From Clostridia bacterium (GTDB lineage Bacteria > Bacillota > Clostridia > Christensenellales > Borkfalkiaceae): 52,278 bases of DNA. The stretch covers positions 1-52,278 of the forward strand of contig JAFQWV010000025.1 in assembly GCA_017407325.1 (NCBI GenBank), in the 5' to 3' direction. The notes under the pieces are model-generated. The model did not search any database and was not told the DNA's origin. It saw only the letters and a program-made list of their open reading frames with translations. The position numbers were made by a program, and so were the translations under genes. The stretch's first letter is position 1; each line of letters begins with the position of its first letter. Below are positions 44,115-51,941 of the stretch, in pieces.

Positions 44115-45222
44115 TTTTCTTCTCCACTAAACAGCCGTTATCAAAAACAAAAAGTTTTAAAAACTTAAAGTCTTCCGGAATAGCCGTATCAACCCTAACG
44201 CTATAACCTTTCGAGATTAAATCGTTGACAGCTTTAATCAATTCTTCAATGTCAGCATCTTCTTTAAAAAGCACCAAAATATCGGTTGACGGCACGTCGT
44301 TTTCAAGATATCTTTCTATCTCGCCTAAGTACACTGCAAAACCTATTGCACCGACTTCTTTACCAAACTTTTGCAAAAGTTTATCGTATCTACCACCAGA
44401 TAACACAGCTTTAGGCACACCTTGAACGTATCCGTTAAAAATTAAGCCGTTATAGTAATCCGCATTTCCGTAGATAGAGAAGTTTACGTTAATTTTATCT
44501 CCACCGTCTTGCTTAGATAAAACTGATAAAACAGCTTTAAAATTATTAAGTGCGGTTGAAATTTTTTCAGAAATTGCAATATCTTTAACGAACGCATCAA
44601 ATTCTTTTTCGCCACCAGAAACCTTAATTAAAGCGCAAAATGCGTTAATTTTCTCTTCGGATATTTCCTTTTTAGTTGCGTAAGCCAAAAAGTCGTCGAT
44701 ATTTTTTGCTTTTAAAAATTCGTAAAGAACGGCTTTTTCGCTATCACTTGGCTCGATTTCGTCAATTATCGCGCCGACTACCGCCATATCCGAGATATCA
44801 AGCACGTAGTCACTTCCAATACACTCAAGCGACTTTAGTGCAAGAGTAGTAATTTCTGCGTACGAATAAAGATTGATATTACCAATAAGCTCTACACCAG
44901 TTTGGTTGATTTCTTTATATTCTTTTGAGAACTCTCTATACACCTTTTCGTTATAGAAAAGTTTTTCGGTGTTACTTTTACTCGCTTTAGTATTTTTGAT
45001 GATAGAAAGCGTAACGTCAGGTCTTAGCGCAAGAAGTTTTCCGTCAAGCCCACTGAAAGTTATAATGTTTTTACTAAGCAAAAAGTCGCTGTAACTTAAG
45101 TACATTGAATATTCTTCAAAACTGCGCATTTTGAATTTGCGGTAACCGAATTTTTCGTAAACGGCTTCAAGCTTTAAAGAAATTTGCTCGTCTTTTTTAA
45201 GATTGTCTAATTTAATTTTCAT
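44107..45222 (-). CDS. hisZ: ATP phosphoribosyltransferase regulatory subunit
   Basis: 371 residues, a histidyl-tRNA-synthetase-like paralog without synthetase activity. KFEAVYEKFGYRKFKMRSFEEY near the N-terminus, LRPDVTLSIIKN, FYNEKVYREF, LSGGRYDKLLQKFGKEVGAIGFAVYL. With short HisG it forms the first enzyme of histidine synthesis. Overlaps the hisR-like gene by 11 bases. Confidence 0.94.
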   Translation of the reverse strand: MKIKLDNLKKDEQISLKLEAVYEKFGYRKFKMRSFEEYSMYLSYSDFLLSKNIITFSGLDGKLLALRPDVTLSIIKNTKASKSNTEKLFYNEKVYREFSKEYKEINQTGVELIGNINLYSYAEITTLALKSLECIGSDYVLDISDMAVVGAIIDEIEPSDSEKAVLYEFLKAKNIDDFLAYATKKEISEEKINAFCALIKVSGGEKEFDAFVKDIAISEKISTALNNFKAVLSVLSKQDGGDKINVNFSIYGNADYYNGLIFNGYVQGVPKAVLSGGRYDKLLQKFGKEVGAIGFAVYLGEIERYLENDVPSTDILVLFKEDADIEELIKAVNDLISKGYSVRVDTAIPEDFKFLKLFVFDNGCLVEKKND

Positions 45223-45529
45223 CGTCAGAATCCTTTTTATCGCAATCTAGTTTAATAAACTTACGGTACCCACCGCTACCGTATGATAGCGAGCGGGAAA
45301 TTCTTGATAAAGTCGCACTTGATAGGTCAGTTTCTGCAATTATCTGAGTATAAGTCTTACCTTCCAAAAAAAGTTTTGCGCCGTACGCACGCTGTGCCAT
45401 CTGCTCCACTTCTTTAAAAGTACACAAATCGGTAAAAAACGCCTTGCAATCTTCAACCGTTTCAAGTTTTAAAATAGTTTCGTAAAGACTTTCAATTCTT
45501 GAATTTAAAATCTCTCTGTCGCCTTGCAT
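45212..45529 (-). CDS. TrpR-like (YerC/YecD family) regulator, probable HisR
   Basis: 105 residues from the ATG at 45527-45529, with AAGGTGG five bases upstream; a GTG three codons earlier is less likely. TrpR-family helix-turn-helix: CTFKEVEQMAQRAYGAKLFLEGKTYTQIIAETDLSSATLSRISRSLSYGSGGY, the YerC pattern. Relatives in Firmicutes head his operons and are proposed to repress them in response to histidine. Its place as first gene before hisZ and a palindrome in its own promoter agree. Regulation is inferred. Confidence 0.88.
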   Translation of the reverse strand: MQGDREILNSRIESLYETILKLETVEDCKAFFTDLCTFKEVEQMAQRAYGAKLFLEGKTYTQIIAETDLSSATLSRISRSLSYGSGGYRKFIKLDCDKKDSDDEN

Positions 45530-45558
45530 ATATACCACCTTATCGGTTATTTTTTCTC

Positions 45559-45587
45559 ATTATACTTTATCGCACTAAAGAAGTAAA
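45559..45587 (-). promoter_or_regulatory. his operon promoter with candidate operator
   Basis: TTTACT (45582-45587), 17 bases, TATAAT (45559-45564) on the minus strand. The spacer itself contains an inverted repeat, CTTTA-GTGCGA-TAAAG (45565-45580), positioned to block polymerase, and a second short palindrome AACTAGTT lies at about 45597-45604, similar to a TrpR half-site. These are candidate binding sites of the regulator encoded first in the operon. Confidence 0.6.
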
Positions 45588-45612
45588 GTGTTTTTAACTA
45601 GTTTTTAAAAAT

Positions 45613-46929
45613 TTATTCAGAAATAGTAGTTGCAGCTTGTTTTTTAGCTAAATTTTCTTCTTTTTCCTGATTTTTTCTCTTTTCGATATTTTCGCGAGCG
45701 ATTTCAAGCATAAGTTTAATTCTGTTTTCTTGATTTACTTTAGTTGCAGACGGGTCGTAGTCGATAGCAACTATATTTGCATCGGGATAAACTTCCTTAA
45801 TTTTTTTCATAACCCCCTTACCGCAAATATGGTTAGGCAAGCAACCAAACGGCTGAGTGCAAACGATATTTTCGTATCCCGTTTGAACGAGTTCAATCAT
45901 TTCAGCAGTTAAAAGCCATCCTTCGCCCATCTTCGTTGCGTGGGATAAAAACCCTTCGCTTAAAGTTAGCGTGTGCGAGAATTTTTGCATTGGCTCAAAC
46001 TTAGTTTTTGAAACGGCGTCAATCATTACTCTTTCGTATTTTTCCATAAATTTAATTAAGAAAGAGCAAATTTTCGACTTTAGTTTTCCAATTTTATAGA
46101 ACTTATAGTCAAAAACCATATTATGTAAATAATAAAATACGAAACCTAAAAGCCCGGGAACGTTTACTTCTGCGCCTTGCGAAACTAAAAACTCTTCTAA
46201 GTGGTTGTTTCCAAGTGACGAATATTTTACGTAAATTTCGCCTACTATTCCGACCTTCGGCTTTTCTTCGGACAAGTCAAGTTCAAGTTTATCAAAACTT
46301 TCTGCAATTTGATATAAATTTTTCTTTATATCCTTAAAAGAAAGACCTTTTTTCTTTTCAAACTGACCAGATAAGTTTTTAAACCAACTTTTCGCAAGAT
46401 TATGCGCGTCGCCCTTATTTTTTTCGTAAGAACGCGTTTTATTGTATAAATACATAAGCTCGTCGCCGTAAATAATTGCAGCGACTAATTTTCTTATAAG
46501 GGATAGCGAAAGTTTGAAACTGCTTTCTTTTTCTAAGCTTGATCCGTTAAGCGAAAGCACGGGAACGAATCCAAAACCTGCTTTTTTCAATGCTTTTCTA
46601 AGTAGCGGTAAATAGTTTGACGCTCTACAACCGCCACCTGTCTGAGTTATAATTAAAACTACTTTGTCAACGTCGTCTCTGTGCTTTAAAGCATCAATAA
46701 ACTGACCGATTACAAGTAGCGCGGGAACGCAAGTGTCGTTATGTACGTGTTTTAAACCTTCTTCGACTACGCTCGGACCGTAATTTTTCAACACTTCAAC
46801 CTTATAACCGTCTTGAATAAGCACCGACTCGAAAAGTTGCATATGAAACTCAAGCATACTAGGAATAAGTATGGTGTGAGTTTTTTTCATTGATTTTTCA
46901 AAAATCGGGTGAGATAATCTATCGCTCAA
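45613..46929 (-). CDS. 2-hydroxyacyl-CoA dehydratase-like (HgdB/DUF2229 partner) protein
   Basis: 438 residues. Starts at a TTG (46927-46929), supported by GGAGG seven bases upstream and a TTGA overlap with the preceding gene; the ATG at codon 14 has no site. The HgdB-like part has HNDTCVPALLVIGQF, TQTGGGCRASNYLPLLRKALKKAGF and TQPFGCLPNHICGKGVMKKI (Cys residues for a Fe-S cluster). The tail is Lys/Glu-rich coiled. In many clostridia this unit is the C-terminal third of a single protein of about 1400 residues with the activase upstream; here it is separate. The substrate is unknown. Confidence 0.8.
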   Translation of the reverse strand: MSDRLSHPIFEKSMKKTHTILIPSMLEFHMQLFESVLIQDGYKVEVLKNYGPSVVEEGLKHVHNDTCVPALLVIGQFIDALKHRDDVDKVVLIITQTGGGCRASNYLPLLRKALKKAGFGFVPVLSLNGSSLEKESSFKLSLSLIRKLVAAIIYGDELMYLYNKTRSYEKNKGDAHNLAKSWFKNLSGQFEKKKGLSFKDIKKNLYQIAESFDKLELDLSEEKPKVGIVGEIYVKYSSLGNNHLEEFLVSQGAEVNVPGLLGFVFYYLHNMVFDYKFYKIGKLKSKICSFLIKFMEKYERVMIDAVSKTKFEPMQKFSHTLTLSEGFLSHATKMGEGWLLTAEMIELVQTGYENIVCTQPFGCLPNHICGKGVMKKIKEVYPDANIVAIDYDPSATKVNQENRIKLMLEIARENIEKRKNQEKEENLAKKQAATTISE

Positions 46930-49847
46930 TGCTCTTCCTCCGTTTGTTTTAAAGTAGAAAATAGACTGCGTAGTCTAATTTTAACCGCGCCAAGGTTAGT
47001 TATTTCGTCAATTTTGATTTGAGTGTAAATTTTGCCTTTTTCTTCTAATATTTCCTTGCACTCGTCAGTAGTTACTGCGTCTAATCCGCAACCGAAAGAA
47101 ACAAGTTGAATTAAATTCATATCTTTTTGAGTAGTGCAATATTTAGCAGCGGCGTATAAGCGCGAGTGGTAAGTCCATTGGTTAAGTACGCCAACCTTAA
47201 ACTTTTCTACAAGATGCGAAATTGATTCTTCGCTTATAACCGTAACGCCAAAGTCTGCAATCATTTTGTCAATACCGTGGTTGACTTGCGCGTCAACGTG
47301 GTAAGGTCTACCTGAAAGCACTATAATTTGTTGATTTAAACTTCTTGCGTTATTGATATAATCGCTTGCAACCGTTCTTAATTCTTGTAAGTAACGATAA
47401 TATTCTTTATACGCGCTATCCGACGCTTTTTTGATTTCTTTTTTAGTAATATTTAACTCGCCAAAATATTTTTGAATTAAGTCGTATATAAGTGGCAAGA
47501 AAATCTTTTGGTCGTCAATTCTGATAAAGTCGTCAATAAACTTTATTCCTTCAACCTTGTTTACGCTGTTTCTGATCTGTTGCGGATAGTACGCAACGAC
47601 CGGACAGTTAAAGTGATTATCCCCTAAGTTTTCGTCAAAATTGTAACTTAAGCACGGATAGAAAATCGTTTTATATCCGTCGTCAATAAGTTTTTCAATA
47701 TGACCGTGAACGAGTTTTGCAGGATAGCAAACGGTATCTGACGGAATAGTGTATTGACCGAGTGCGTAAATTTTTTCGTTAGAAATTCCACTTGAAACGA
47801 CTTTAAAGTCAAGTTCGGTAAAGAAGGTATACCAGAACGGATAAAGTTCGTATAGGTTTAGAACGAGTGGAATAGCAATCGCACCGCGTTTTCCGTCTTT
47901 TTCTTTATAGCTTAAAAGTTTATTTCGTATGTATTCGTAAATGTTGTTACCTTTTACCGTTTCAGTTTTACCAAGTGGTTTTTCGCATTTGTTACCGCTT
48001 ATAAACTTTTTAGAATTCTTACCAAAACTGTTCACAGTAAGCAAGCAACCGTTATTACAACCTTTGCAGTTAAAACTTGTGACTTCGTGCTTAAAATCGA
48101 GAAGTTCTTCTTTTGAAATAGTCGTTGACTTAGAAATTTTTAAGCTTTTAGCATATAGTGCAGCGCCGTAAGCACCCATAAGTCCTGATATGTTAGGACA
48201 AACGACTTCGGTGTTAAGTTCGCGTTCAAACGCGCGAAGCACCGCTTTATTGTGGAAAGTTCCACCTTGAACGACTATGTTTTTTCCTAAAGAGTCTTTG
48301 CTTGACGCCCTTATAACTTTATAAAGCGCGTTTTTAACTACTGATAAAGATAGACCTGCAGAGATGTTATCAATGGTCGCGCCGTCTTTTTGCGCCTGCT
48401 TTACAGACGAGTTCATAAATACGGTACAGCGAGTACCTAAGTCGACTGGCTTATCTGCAAAAAGTCCAAGGTTTGCAAACTCTTCTATCTCATAACCTAA
48501 GGCGTTAGCAAAGGTTTGTAAAAACGAACCGCAACCTGACGAGCAAGCCTCGTTTAAGAATATGTTCGAAATTACGTTATTTTCAATTTTAAAGCATTTA
48601 ATATCTTGACCACCGATATCAATAACGAAGTCTACGTCAGGTCTGAATTTTTTAGCGGCTGTAAAGTGCGCCATAGTCTCAACAAGTCCACCGTCAAGCA
48701 TAAACGCATTTTTAATAAGTTCTTCGCCATAACCCGTGCTTGCAGACGCCGTAATTTTAAGGTTAGGATAATTTATATAAAGCTGTTCAAAAACTTTCTT
48801 TATAACCGAAACGGGGTTTCCTTTGTTCGGTAAATACTTTTCATAGCGAACGTTTTCGTTCTCGTCGATGAGTACGAATTTTAACGTCGTCGAGCCGGAG
48901 TCTATGCCAAGATACAAATCTCCGTCGTAACCGTCAAGCGGTAGAGTTTCAACCCTTGATTTTGCGTGGCGAGCGATAAACGCTTTATATTCTGACTCGT
49001 TTTCAAAAAGTGGCTCGATAAAATTGTACGTACTTTCTTTAGAAAGTAAGCCTACTTTATTTAAAATATCGTCGATATCCACTGCTTTTTTAGCGCAATA
49101 GGCACTTCCAAGCGCAACGAAATACAACGAATTTTCAGGGTTTACACCCTTTGTTTTTAAAACGTCGTCAAACGCTTTTCTAAGTTCAGGGAAAAACGTA
49201 AGCGGTCCGCCAAGATACGCTACCTTTCCCTTAATTTCTCTACCTTGTGCTAAGCCACCTATCGTTTGGTTTACCACTGCGTAGAAAATAGAAGTTGCTA
49301 TATCTTCTTTTGACGCGCCTTGATTAAGAAGTGGTTGAACGTCAGTTTTAGCAAAAACACCACAGCGCGACGCGATAGGATAAATTCTCTTATGCTTTTC
49401 AGAAAGAGCGTTCATTTCAGTAATATCGACGTTTAAAAGCGTTGCCATTTGGTCGATAAACGCACCCGTTCCGCCCGCGCAAGAGCCGTTCATTCTGACT
49501 TCTAATCCACCCGACAAAAAGAGAATTTTAGCATCTTCTCCACCAAGCTCGATTATGCAGTCGGTTTCGGGAATCAAGTTATTTGCTGCAACGCGCGTTG
49601 CGTAAACTTCTTGAGTAAAAGGTATTCCAAGTTTTTCAGCTACACCAAGCCCAGCCGAGCCTGATATTGACAAATACTCTTTTTCACCGATTATATTTTC
49701 AGTTCTTAAAGTCTTTAAAGTATCTATAATGTGCGTTTGAATATGGGAAAAGTGGCGTTGATATTTGCTGTATATCAATTCGCCTTTTTCGTTCAGAACT
49801 ACGCATTTTATCGTTGTCGAGCCTACGTCAAGTCCGATTTTAAGCAT
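46926..49847 (-). CDS. Acyl-CoA dehydratase activase-like ATPase, two BadF/BcrA domains plus DUF2229
   Basis: 973 residues. First ASKHA ATPase domain (about 1-260): KIGLDVGSTTIKCVV, MNGSCAGGTGAFIDQMA. Second (about 310-575): YLGIDSGSTTLKFVL, NEACSSGCGSFLQTFA and GGTFHNKAVLRAFE. Between are Cys motifs for a bridging [4Fe-4S] cluster; after about 590 a Cys-rich CKGCNNGCLLTV and the DUF2229 domain (about 600-950). ATP-driven low-potential electron transfer to double-cubane or 2-hydroxyacyl-CoA-dehydratase proteins is the family's known role; the target here is the downstream HgdB-like protein. AAAGGAG precedes the ATG. Eleven bases after the VTT gene. Confidence 0.88.
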   Translation of the reverse strand: MLKIGLDVGSTTIKCVVLNEKGELIYSKYQRHFSHIQTHIIDTLKTLRTENIIGEKEYLSISGSAGLGVAEKLGIPFTQEVYATRVAANNLIPETDCIIELGGEDAKILFLSGGLEVRMNGSCAGGTGAFIDQMATLLNVDITEMNALSEKHKRIYPIASRCGVFAKTDVQPLLNQGASKEDIATSIFYAVVNQTIGGLAQGREIKGKVAYLGGPLTFFPELRKAFDDVLKTKGVNPENSLYFVALGSAYCAKKAVDIDDILNKVGLLSKESTYNFIEPLFENESEYKAFIARHAKSRVETLPLDGYDGDLYLGIDSGSTTLKFVLIDENENVRYEKYLPNKGNPVSVIKKVFEQLYINYPNLKITASASTGYGEELIKNAFMLDGGLVETMAHFTAAKKFRPDVDFVIDIGGQDIKCFKIENNVISNIFLNEACSSGCGSFLQTFANALGYEIEEFANLGLFADKPVDLGTRCTVFMNSSVKQAQKDGATIDNISAGLSLSVVKNALYKVIRASSKDSLGKNIVVQGGTFHNKAVLRAFERELNTEVVCPNISGLMGAYGAALYAKSLKISKSTTISKEELLDFKHEVTSFNCKGCNNGCLLTVNSFGKNSKKFISGNKCEKPLGKTETVKGNNIYEYIRNKLLSYKEKDGKRGAIAIPLVLNLYELYPFWYTFFTELDFKVVSSGISNEKIYALGQYTIPSDTVCYPAKLVHGHIEKLIDDGYKTIFYPCLSYNFDENLGDNHFNCPVVAYYPQQIRNSVNKVEGIKFIDDFIRIDDQKIFLPLIYDLIQKYFGELNITKKEIKKASDSAYKEYYRYLQELRTVASDYINNARSLNQQIIVLSGRPYHVDAQVNHGIDKMIADFGVTVISEESISHLVEKFKVGVLNQWTYHSRLYAAAKYCTTQKDMNLIQLVSFGCGLDAVTTDECKEILEEKGKIYTQIKIDEITNLGAVKIRLRSLFSTLKQTEEEH

Positions 49848-49858
49848 TTTTTGCTCCT

Positions 49859-50602
49859 TTAATCATTTTCTTCGTCATCTTTTCTTCTAGGAAACAGTTT
49901 GTCTGTAATTTTATCAAATACCAAGTTTATTTTTTCGGCATATTTCATTGCAAGTATAAAAGTTACTAAAATCAAAACGCCAAGCACGGCAAAGACGATA
50001 AGCCCCCAGCCCTTAAACGGAATAATTTCACCCGATAATAAAGTTAGCGTCGCGATAATGCTCGTAAATCTCGTGACGATTTGAATCAATATAAAATCAA
50101 ACCACCTTATCGGCAAAATCCCTGCAACCGAGCAGAGTAAATCGTCTGGAAAAAACGGCAGAAAAAACATAAAAAAGAGCAATACTTTTTCTCTACCTTT
50201 AAGTTTTACAATCAAGTAATCTACGTCAGACTTTTTCCCAACTATCCAGTTAACAAAAGGTCTACCTATAACTTTTCCAAGCCAGAACGCAACGATTGAA
50301 CCTATGAACATACCTATATACGAGTACAGTAACGCTTTCCAAAAACCGAAAAGATAGTTACCCACTAAAATCGTCACACTACCAGGAATTGGCACGAAAG
50401 TTACTTGCAAAAAGGATACGAGAATAAATATAAGTGGCGCAAGCGCACCTTTATTTTCGATAAATTCTCTTAACTCGTCTTGCGATATCTTCGTCCAGCC
50501 TAATAGGTGAAATATAAGGTATATTACACCTAAGACTAAAAGCATTTTTAAGCCAGCTTTCAGGCATATTATTAAAATGTCTTTTCTACTTCTCTGTTCC
50601 AT
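49859..50602 (-). CDS. VTT-domain (DedA/TVP38-like) membrane protein
   Basis: 247 residues with six or so membrane segments: about 12-30, 50-75, 78-100, 133-155 and two more to 225, and a charged C-terminal tail (FPRRKDDEEND). The VTT core with FVPIPGSVTILVGNYLFGFWKALLYSYIGMFIGSIVAFWLGKVIGR is clear. Relatives move lipids or affect membrane homeostasis. It heads the transcript containing the activase pair, with a consensus promoter upstream. Confidence 0.9.
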   Translation of the reverse strand: MEQRSRKDILIICLKAGLKMLLVLGVIYLIFHLLGWTKISQDELREFIENKGALAPLIFILVSFLQVTFVPIPGSVTILVGNYLFGFWKALLYSYIGMFIGSIVAFWLGKVIGRPFVNWIVGKKSDVDYLIVKLKGREKVLLFFMFFLPFFPDDLLCSVAGILPIRWFDFILIQIVTRFTSIIATLTLLSGEIIPFKGWGLIVFAVLGVLILVTFILAMKYAEKINLVFDKITDKLFPRRKDDEEND

Positions 50603-50644
50603 AATAACTAAGTTTTATTATATATAATAAACTTATATCAATTT

Positions 50645-50673
50645 ATTATAACAAATTCGACTAAAACCGTCAA
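50645..50673 (-). promoter_or_regulatory. Promoter of the VTT-activase operon
   Basis: TTGACG (50668-50673), 17 bases, TATAAT (50645-50650) on the minus strand. Near-consensus; the leader is about 35 bases. Confidence 0.85.
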
Positions 50674-50738
50674 TTAAATCTATTTTCAATTACACTATAT
50701 CTTGATTATTTCTTTAATTTTTCACACGCATATTAAAA

Positions 50739-50770
50739 AGCCGATTGAATAATTAAATTCAATCGACTTA
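50739..50770 (-). terminator. Terminator after the methyltransferase gene
   Basis: 13-bp stem (50739-50751 with 50758-50770, one G-U), followed by five T on the minus strand. Confidence 0.82.
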
Positions 50771-50777
50771 AAATCAT

Positions 50778-51533
50778 TTATTTTCTTGCAACAATAATCG
50801 GTTGATAAAAGCCCGTATCTTTTGGGAATAACCACGAAACCTTGCTGCATCCGTTTGAAAGAAGTAAGTTTGTCAATAGATCTCTACGAATTGCCCAATA
50901 CTTACACTCAAACTTGCTGATTTGCAAAGTATTTTCGTCGTCAATAATATATTGAACGAGTTTATATTTGTCACCTTCCCAATCCCACGTTTGAAAAGAC
51001 ACTCTTTTACCGTTTTCCGTTTTATGAATATACGGCGGAGAATACGGTGGTTTATCTATAAGTAAGGCGTCGTAATCTCTGATACTTGCAACAAAAATAC
51101 CACCTTTTTCAATTTGGCTAGTTATGCTTTTTACGGCACTTTCTAACGCACTTAAAGTTAGCATATGCGGTAAAGCGTTATCCATAGCAATAATGATATC
51201 AAACTTTTCAGAAAAAGATTTTGATAAAGCGCAAAAATCCGCTTGTTTAAAGCAAATTTTTACGTTACTTTCTTTAGCGCGGACTTTTGCTTCTTTAATT
51301 TCACCTTCGCTTATATCCGAGCAAGTTACATTGTATCCAATTTCTGCCAGTCCAATCGCTTGAGTACCTATCCCACACGCACAGTCTAAAATTTTAGCGT
51401 TTTTATCAAAGCCGTTATCTTTAAAAATCTTATCTAAAATTTCAGCCTGCTTGCGCGTAGTTGATTTCCAATCAAGAAAAAGCTTATCGTACTGCGACGC
51501 CAGACTATCATAAAAAGTTTGTATAATATCCAT
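50778..51533 (-). CDS. Class I SAM-dependent methyltransferase
   Basis: 251 residues from the ATG at 51531-51533 (MDIIQTFYDSLASQYDKLFLDW), directly after the four-helix-bundle gene's stop (TAACATG), with only a weak AGAG-type site. Methyltransferase motifs: ILDCACGIGTQAIGLAEIGYNVTCSDIS (SAM loop) and IIAMDNALPHML. The C-terminal part is a beta-rich lid (SFQTWDWEGDKYKLVQYIIDDEN). Glycine/sarcosine N-methyltransferase-like or other small-molecule methylase; the substrate is unknown. Two-gene unit with the upstream gene. Confidence 0.88.
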   Translation of the reverse strand: MDIIQTFYDSLASQYDKLFLDWKSTTRKQAEILDKIFKDNGFDKNAKILDCACGIGTQAIGLAEIGYNVTCSDISEGEIKEAKVRAKESNVKICFKQADFCALSKSFSEKFDIIIAMDNALPHMLTLSALESAVKSITSQIEKGGIFVASIRDYDALLIDKPPYSPPYIHKTENGKRVSFQTWDWEGDKYKLVQYIIDDENTLQISKFECKYWAIRRDLLTNLLLSNGCSKVSWLFPKDTGFYQPIIVARK

Positions 51534-51534
51534 G

Positions 51535-51900
51535 TTAGTGTCTCTTATTTTTTTCGTTTGCGTTCTTTTTTGCTGTATTAATAGATGCAATTAATATTCT
51601 GCGAATAGTTCCGCATTGATTATATAACTCTTTGTATATTTCTTGTTGAATTAAATCGCATTTTACAAACAATTCAAGCCAATATTCCGTTTCATAACAC
51701 TCTTTTAACGCTATTTGCAATTTTGCTACAAAATCCGTTGTGCCATGCGCGTAATTGGCTTCGTGTATATTAGCACCAATAGATGTAGTGGAGCGCTCTA
51801 ACTGATTAACAAGTGAATAATGTCCTTTTAAATTGTTGCACAATTTTACAATTTTTACAGCAAATTCTAAAGATAATTCTCGAAGTTTTGATTCAGCCAT
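51535..51900 (-). CDS. Four-helix-bundle protein (S23/23S rRNA intervening-sequence protein family, Avd-like)
   Basis: 121 residues from the ATG at 51898-51900 with AAGGAG seven bases upstream; the frame extends to 51939 without a better site. RELSLEFAVKIVKLCNN, LVNQLERSTTSIGANIHEA (the family hallmark) and KLQIALKECYETEYWLELFVK mark this all-helical family. Members include 23S rRNA intervening-sequence proteins and are structurally related to Avd of diversity-generating retroelements; most bind nucleic acid or act as cofactors of unknown function. It lies directly downstream of the multi-hairpin array. No reverse transcriptase or variable repeat is visible in the window. Confidence 0.9.
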   Translation of the reverse strand: MAESKLRELSLEFAVKIVKLCNNLKGHYSLVNQLERSTTSIGANIHEANYAHGTTDFVAKLQIALKECYETEYWLELFVKCDLIQQEIYKELYNQCGTIRRILIASINTAKKNANEKNKRH

Positions 51901-51941
51901 AAAATCTCCTTTTTTAATGAAATATTCAGTAAAAAACATTT

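Noticed and set aside
45530..45612. T-box or histidine attenuator before the his operon
   Set aside because: The gap is only 83 bases, with no leader peptide rich in His codons and no T-box consensus.
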